Positions 57,850 through 64,000 of a DNA stretch of 64,000 nt are shown piece by piece. The notes under the pieces are model-generated. The model searched no databases. It saw nothing but the letters and a program-made list of their open reading frames with translations, and was not told the origin of the DNA. The position numbers and the translations under genes were made by a program. Origin of the DNA: Sanguibacter gelidistatuariae (lineage in GTDB: Bacteria; Actinomycetota; Actinomycetes; Actinomycetales; Cellulomonadaceae); the NCBI RefSeq assembly GCF_900096585.1, contig NZ_FMYH01000002.1, forward strand, positions 269,997 to 333,996, in the 5' to 3' direction. Position 1 is the stretch's first letter. Every line of letters starts with the position of its first letter.

Positions 57850-58454
57850 TCATGGCTGAGAAATCAGACAAGAAGGACGTCGCCGTTGAGGCTGTCGCTC
57901 CCGTAAAGAAGACCGCTGCGAAGAAGGCTCCGGCCACGAAGGCAGCTCCGGCTGCCGAGGCAGCGCCGAAGGCGAAGACGGCAAAGGCTCAGCCTGCTGA
58001 CGTCGGAGCCGGTGGACTGGTCAAGGTTCACCACCTGCGTCCCGCCCCGGGTGCCAAGACCGCCAAGACCCGTGTGGGTCGTGGTGAGGCATCCAAGGGT
58101 AAGACCGCCGGACGTGGAACCAAGGGCCAGAAGGCTCGTTACCAGGTTCCCGAGCGGTTCGAGGGTGGACAGACGCCGATGCACATGCGGCTTCCGAAGC
58201 TCCGCGGGTTCAAGAACCCGTTCCGCACCGAGTACCAGGTCGTCAACCTGGAGAAGCTGTCCGCTCTCTTCCCCGAGGGTGGATCGGTCACGGTCGACGG
58301 TCTTATCGCGAAGGGCGCCGTCCGCAAGGGCGAGCTCGTCAAGGTGCTTGGCACCGGTGAGATCACGGTCAAGCTCGACGTGACTGTGGACAAGGTCTCC
58401 AGCAGCGCCAAGGACAAGATCCTTGCCGCTGGTGGTTCCGTCTCGCAGGACTGA
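57846..58454 (+). CDS. rplO: 50S ribosomal protein L15 with Ala/Lys-rich N-terminal extension
   Basis: The 202-residue protein has an extra 50 or so N-terminal residues rich in Ala, Lys and Pro ([20 protein letters not shown]), then the usual L15 core [23 protein letters not shown]...[10 protein letters not shown]. The extension resembles histone-H1-like lysine/alanine repeats. GTG 57846 overlaps the rpmD stop; ATG 57852 is the alternative start. It ends the operon before a hairpin. Confidence 0.94.
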   Translation: MIMAEKSDKKDVAVEAVAPVKKTAAKKAPATKAAPAAEAAPKAKTAKAQPADVGAGGLVKVHHLRPAPGAKTAKTRVGRGEASKGKTAGRGTKGQKARYQVPERFEGGQTPMHMRLPKLRGFKNPFRTEYQVVNLEKLSALFPEGGSVTVDGLIAKGAVRKGELVKVLGTGEITVKLDVTVDKVSSSAKDKILAAGGSVSQD

Positions 58455-58464
58455 CACACCGCTG

Positions 58465-58497
58465 CAGGGCCGGTCGCGCATCGCGCGACCGGCCCTG
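58465..58497 (+). terminator. Terminator after rplO
   Basis: A perfect 15-bp stem CAGGGCCGGTCGCGC with loop ATC lies ten bases after the rplO stop, followed by TCTGCGTCTG. Confidence 0.8.
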
Positions 58498-58516
58498 TCT
58501 GCGTCTGCAGGTGAGA

Positions 58517-58596
58517 TTGTGATCTGACTTTCGGACCGATTATCGTGAACTGCAACACAGCAGATAAGGTTCGGTGGGCGTCGGTCGACCGACGCC
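58517..58596 (+). promoter_or_regulatory. secY promoter region with a 20-bp palindrome
   Basis: TTGTGA (58517-58522) and TATCGT (58541-58546), 18 bases apart, could start the secY-adk-map unit. At 58577-58596 lies a perfect 20-bp palindrome with half-site GGCGTCGGTC, inside the expected leader. It may be an operator or a short RNA hairpin. Confidence 0.45.
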
Positions 58597-58655
58597 ATCT
58601 TCAGCGGCCGGTTATCCGGTATCGACATCCCGCTCCGGCGGACCAGGAGGACTAG

Positions 58656-59941
<1,286 letters not shown>

Positions 59942-59945
<4 letters not shown>

Positions 59946-60526
59946 GCGCACGACTGGTCCTCCTGGGCCCTCCCGGGGCCGGTAAGGGCACGCAGGCGGC
60001 CCGCCTGGCCGAGAGCCTCGGCGTCGAAGCCATCTCGACCGGCGACATCTTCCGCGCCAACATCAAGGGGGAGACCGAACTTGGCAAGCTGGCCCAGGCA
60101 TACACCGCCAAGGGCGAGCTCGTGCCCGACGAGGTCACCAACGCCATGGTGCGGGACAAGCTGACTGCGAAGGCTGCGGCGGGTGAGGTCGGGTTCATCC
60201 TCGACGGGTACCCCCGCAACGTCGCCCAGGTAGCCGAGCTCGATGCGATCCTGGCTGACCTGGGCCTGGCCCTGGACGGCGCACTGGAGATCACGGCCGA
60301 CGCCGACGTCGTGACCGAGCGCCTGCTCAAGCGCGCCGAGATCGAGGGACGCGCCGACGACACCGAACCGGTCATCCGTCACCGGCTCTCCGTCTACGCC
60401 GAGCAGACCGCCCCGATCTCCGGCCTCTACGCCGAGCGTGGCACTCTGGCCGAGGTGGACGGCCTCGGCGAGGTCTCCGAGGTGACCGATCGTCTCGTGG
60501 TGGCGCTGGCCGCCCTCAAGGCCTGA
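59942..60526 (+). CDS. adk: Adenylate kinase
   Basis: The 194-residue enzyme interconverts ATP, ADP and AMP. It has the P-loop LLGPPGAGKGTQAARLAE, the AMP-binding ISTGDIFRANI, FILDGYPRN and the short LID region RAEIEGRADDTEPVIRHRLSVY without zinc cysteines. Coupled to secY. Confidence 0.96.
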
Positions 60527-60535
60527 CAGTCCCCG

Positions 60536-61366
60536 ATGTTCGGACGCGAGCGGATCGAGTACAAGATGCCTGAGCAGGTTCTGCTCATGCGTCGCGCGGG
60601 GCTCGTGGTGGCTCAGGCGCTGTCGGTCCTCGAAGAGGTTGCCCGGCCGGGGATCACGACTGCCGAGCTCGACCGGATTGCGGCTGAGGTCATCGCGGAC
60701 GCGGGCGCCGTACCGTCTTTCCTCGGCTACGAGGGCTTCCCGGCTACGGTCTGCATCTCTGTCAACGACGAGGTGATCCACGGCATCCCGGGCGGCCGCG
60801 AGCTGGGGGAGGGCGACGTGGTCTCGATCGACTGCGGGGCGATCGTCGACGGCTGGCACGGCGACGCGGCTCTCTCGCTCGTCCTGGAGGGCGGATCCGC
60901 TCAGGACGCGGACCTGGTCCGCGCGACCGAGGACGCTCTTTGGGCCGGGATCGCGGCGCTCGCGACCGGCACGAGGATCTCAGCTGTGGCGGACGCGGTC
61001 GAGGACTCGATCGCCGCGTCAGGCGCGGCTCACGGGACCCGGTACGGGATCGTCGAGGAGTATGTCGGTCACGGCATCGGGTCCCAGATGCACCAGGCGC
61101 CCGACGTGCTCAACTACCGCACCCGGGAGCGTGGTGCGAGGCTCCGGCCGGGCATGTGCCTGGCTGTCGAGCCGATGATCACCCGCGGGGAGCAGGTCAC
61201 CCAGGTGTGTGAGGACGACTGGACGGTCGTGACGAGTGACGGGTCGCGCGCCGCTCACTGGGAGCACACCGTAGCGATCGGTGAGGCCGGCATCTGGGTG
61301 CTTACCGCCCGCGACGGTGGGGCGGCCCGCTTGGCGGCGCTGAACGTCCAGATTGCCCCGTTCTAG
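60536..61366 (+). CDS. map: Type I methionine aminopeptidase
   Basis: The 276-residue enzyme removes the initiator methionine from new proteins. Metal ligands are visible in SIDCGAIVDGWHGDAA (two Asp), GHGIGSQMH (His), LAVEPMI (Glu) and WEHTVAI (Glu). It follows adk by nine bases and a terminator follows it. Confidence 0.96.
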   Translation: MFGRERIEYKMPEQVLLMRRAGLVVAQALSVLEEVARPGITTAELDRIAAEVIADAGAVPSFLGYEGFPATVCISVNDEVIHGIPGGRELGEGDVVSIDCGAIVDGWHGDAALSLVLEGGSAQDADLVRATEDALWAGIAALATGTRISAVADAVEDSIAASGAAHGTRYGIVEEYVGHGIGSQMHQAPDVLNYRTRERGARLRPGMCLAVEPMITRGEQVTQVCEDDWTVVTSDGSRAAHWEHTVAIGEAGIWVLTARDGGAARLAALNVQIAPF

Positions 61367-61368
61367 CT

Positions 61369-61396
61369 CGCCGCTGCTTGACAAGCGGCGGGTTTT
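61369..61396 (+). terminator. Terminator after map
   Basis: CGCCGCT, loop GCTTGACA, AGCGGCG, then GGTTTT, three bases after the map stop: a short classical intrinsic terminator. Confidence 0.75.
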
Positions 61397-61500
61397 CACC
61401 CTCCGCGTCCAGGAGACTTCGCGTAGTCTTCCCATTCTCGGATCGTTCCCATGAGGCGCGATCGACGGGGGAAGTGCAGACCTTGGGCAGGGGTGACGTG

Positions 61501-64000
61501 ATGGCACCGGATACGGTCGGGGGTGGGGCTGTGACGCTCGCGCTGGGGCACGCGTCCCGGTGGCCGCGCACCCCCTCTGTGTTCGTCGTCAAGGCGAGCC
61601 TGATCGGCCTGCTGGACCGTCGAGAGCCGCTGACGATCGTGCGTGGCCCGCGCGGCTACGGCAAGACGAGCCTGGTCAGTCACTGGGTCCGCTCGCTCCC
61701 CGACGAGGTGAGCGTCGTGTGGGTATCCGGCCGCACGGCTCCCGGCGACGACGCCGGCCCGGTCCCGTCGTTGTGGGATCTGGTTGCGGACTCCATGGTT
61801 GGCTCGGGCCTCCTTCAGCTTCCTGAGAACGGGGCTTCCGGGCGCACGGAGGTGATCCACGCGCTGGCGAGCTCTCAGGGGGAGACCTGCCTCGTGGTCG
61901 ACGACTTCGACCAGGTCCGTGACCCCCGCGTCGAGGCCGACCTCCTCGATCTCCTGCGCCGGTTCCCAGGCCTGTCCCTCGTGCTGTGCATGCGTGACGT
62001 GGCGAGCGTGGAGACCGTGCTGGCGGCGACGATCGACTCGGTCGTGATCCGTCCCATCGACCTGCTGCTCGACGCTCAGGAGACATACGAGCTGGCCGAG
62101 CGCCTTGGGTTCACGCTCTCGGGGGACGACGCGCGGGCGCTCCATCTGGAGACCGCGGGATGGCCGGCCTTGGTCCGGGCGATCCTCACCAACGGAGCGA
62201 GTCCCCACCCTGGCCGCAGCGGGATCGCGATCGACCTCCAGGCGGGTGAGCCGTTCCTGCAGTCGGTATGGACCGAGCTGACAGACCGGCGGATGCAGCG
62301 CTTGATCGTGCGGACCGCGATCCTCGACGAGTTCACAGCCGCCTCCGCCCAGCTCTGCTCAGGGCTGCGCGATGTCGGTGCCACGCTTCAGCTGCTTGTC
62401 GGGTCTGGGCTGCTCATGGCCGAACGCTTCCAGGACGCAGTCGTCTACCGCTACGCCCCGGCTGTGCGGCACGCGTGCCTGGACGCCCTGCGCCGCCAGG
62501 ACCCTCGCCAGTTCCGCGTCGTCTCGCGCCGAGCCGCGCAGACCCATACCGCCCAGGGGCGCAGCGCCACCGCGTTGGCTCTGCTGTCCCGGGCATCACT
62601 GTGGGAGGACGTGGCCCAGCTTGTCGACGCGTTCTGGGTCGAGCTCGTCGCGGAGTCGCCAGACGAGATCGCGGCTGCCGTCGCGGCCATGCCCAGCGAG
62701 GTGCTTGAGCGTCACGCGCGCCTGGTCATCGCCCGCGACCACCTGCTCCCGTTGCACAAGCCGGCAGGGGATCCGGCCGACCATTCCCGCAGCCATGTGC
62801 TGGACCTCGCGGCTGTCGGACCGGCCAGCGTGGAGCGACGTGAGGTGTTTGCGCTGCCTGGGGTCGCCGAGGCCATGGAGCAGAGCCTGGCCCAGATCGC
62901 GATCCTGCGGATGACGGGTGACTTCATGGCCGCCCGGGTGGTTGCGGAGCGCGACCACGACGCGGTCCTCCTCCAGGTGGAAGACCTGCGCAACGACGTG
63001 CGGGACGAGCTGGCACCGGTCCTGCACGAATGGGCGGTGACGCGGCTCCTGGCCGCAGACCTGCCAGGTGCCCTGAGCGCGTTCCGGGAGGCCGCCGAGC
63101 TCGCCGGTGAGCACCACCACCCGGCGATCGTGCGTGAGGCCTCGGTGGGGGCAGCCCTGGCTTGCGCCATGCTCGGCTATCTCGAACCGGCCGAGGCGTG
63201 GCTCGCCGCGGCCGCCCGGGCGCCGGTCGGCTATGACCAGGATCCGACGGCCGACAAGATCGTGGCCACCGTGCGCGGGATCGTGGCGCTCGAGCGGATC
63301 GACATCGAGGCAGCGGTCGGCGCGGCTGCCTTCGACGTGCCCGAGGAGGCCGGGGAGTTCTGGGCCCTCGCAGCGATGATCAGGGCCCAGGTGGCACTGT
63401 TCGACGGGTCACACTTCCGCGTCCTGGGAGAGATCGAGGCAGCGAGAGTCGACGGGGGAGTGCCGGGGCTGCGGGAGGCGCTGCTCGTCGCGGCGTCGGT
63501 CGACCTGAACCTCGCGATCGGGCACTTTTCTCGGGCCCGGACCGCGATCGCGGGCTTCCCCCAGAGCTACGAGATCACTGGGCTGGCCCGGGCTCGCACG
63601 GAGTACTTCTCCGGAGAGTTCGCGCGCGCCGTCGATGTGGCGACCCGGTGGCTCAAGACTCGGATCTACGCGCCCGCGAACCGCCTCGACTTCCTGCTCA
63701 TCCTGACCGGAGCCGAGCACGCCCGCGGGCGACGCTACGAGGCGGCGGTTGCGCTCGAGGAAGCCGTCGCCATCTCGCTCGCGACCGGCCTCCTCCGGGC
63801 CTTTCTCAAGGTTCCGCGGGCGACTCTGAGGGATCTGTCGACCGAGGTGCCACGGATCGCCGCCATCCTCGACAGGGAGGGGCTCGCCGATGCGGCTGAG
63901 CTGTTCCCGGCTCCGACGGCCAGTGCTCAGCTCAGCGAGCGTGAGAGGGAGGTGCTCGAGAGCCTCGCCACGAACGCCTCGTTGGCGGGTGTGGCGCGCT
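61501..64000 (+). CDS. Large ATP-binding LuxR-type (LAL / MalT-like) transcriptional regulator, 3' end outside window
   Basis: An open frame of at least 833 codons runs off the window edge. The N-terminal NTPase part has the Walker A VRGPRGYGKTSLVSHW near residue 50 and Walker B CLVVDDFDQV near 133. A long helical-repeat region (TPR-like) fills the middle. The last visible residues, LSEREREVLESLATN, are the start of a LuxR-type helix-turn-helix, so only a few dozen residues are missing. This is the layout of MalT/LAL regulators, which sense a ligand through the repeats. GCAGGGG precedes ATG 61501; GTG 61474 is an alternative start. The regulated genes probably lie to the right. Confidence 0.85.
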   Translation, partial: MAPDTVGGGAVTLALGHASRWPRTPSVFVVKASLIGLLDRREPLTIVRGPRGYGKTSLVSHWVRSLPDEVSVVWVSGRTAPGDDAGPVPSLWDLVADSMVGSGLLQLPENGASGRTEVIHALASSQGETCLVVDDFDQVRDPRVEADLLDLLRRFPGLSLVLCMRDVASVETVLAATIDSVVIRPIDLLLDAQETYELAERLGFTLSGDDARALHLETAGWPALVRAILTNGASPHPGRSGIAIDLQAGEPFLQSVWTELTDRRMQRLIVRTAILDEFTAASAQLCSGLRDVGATLQLLVGSGLLMAERFQDAVVYRYAPAVRHACLDALRRQDPRQFRVVSRRAAQTHTAQGRSATALALLSRASLWEDVAQLVDAFWVELVAESPDEIAAAVAAMPSEVLERHARLVIARDHLLPLHKPAGDPADHSRSHVLDLAAVGPASVERREVFALPGVAEAMEQSLAQIAILRMTGDFMAARVVAERDHDAVLLQVEDLRNDVRDELAPVLHEWAVTRLLAADLPGALSAFREAAELAGEHHHPAIVREASVGAALACAMLGYLEPAEAWLAAAARAPVGYDQDPTADKIVATVRGIVALERIDIEAAVGAAAFDVPEEAGEFWALAAMIRAQVALFDGSHFRVLGEIEAARVDGGVPGLREALLVAASVDLNLAIGHFSRARTAIAGFPQSYEITGLARARTEYFSGEFARAVDVATRWLKTRIYAPANRLDFLLILTGAEHARGRRYEAAVALEEAVAISLATGLLRAFLKVPRATLRDLSTEVPRIAAILDREGLADAAELFPAPTASAQLSEREREVLESLATNASLAGVAR

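Overview
The window is from a high-G+C actinobacterial chromosome, most likely Micrococcales and possibly near Cellulomonas, Sanguibacter or Oerskovia. The evidence is the codon use, the many GTG and TTG starts, the actinobacterial type of RpoB and RpoC, the zinc-type S14, the L10 leader before rplJ, and the order tRNA-Trp, secE, nusG, rplK, rplA. The family-level placement is inference; no 16S gene is present.

Bases 1 to about 24,900 are mixed housekeeping and accessory DNA. The left edge is the right end of an IS3-family element that has cut off a zinc-ribbon (MULE-like) transposase gene, which also carries an in-frame stop. Next come a DUF222/HNH endonuclease with a perfect 9-bp tandem repeat, a three-gene surface-polysaccharide-type cluster (phosphodiester glycosidase, GT2-GtrA glycosyltransferase, beta-helical lipoprotein), and mgtE preceded by a short acidic/proline-rich leader ORF. 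Then follow an AEC transporter, L-threonine aldolase, a DUF2809 membrane protein, glucose-6-phosphate dehydrogenase, a NERD-UvrD helicase, PEP carboxylase, a MYG1 protein, a TerC protein, a family 5 uracil-DNA glycosylase with adenosine deaminase, a flavodoxin and a two-gene ABC exporter.

From 24,939 to 61,366 lies the transcription and translation core: tRNA-Trp, secE, nusG, rplK, rplA, then rplJ, rplL, rpoB, rpoC, rpsL, rpsG, fusA, tuf, then the joined S10, spc and alpha-type block from rpsJ to rplO, and secY, adk, map. Strong hairpins separate many transcription units (after rplA, rplL, rpoB, rpoC, rpsG, tuf, rplO and map), and an attenuator-like L10 leader precedes rplJ.

The most unusual region is 27,888 to 33,820. 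Between the rplA terminator and the rplJ promoter sits a four-gene module: an ECF-like sigma factor, a small protein of unknown function, a cytoplasmic subtilisin-like protease with eight (S/P)HPFSQ hexapeptides, and a large helical-repeat protein with a caspase-like CHAT protease domain. Two predicted proteases of different clans with their own sigma factor suggest a regulated proteolytic cascade, possibly for stress or defence. The window ends inside a large LuxR/MalT-type (LAL) regulator just after map.
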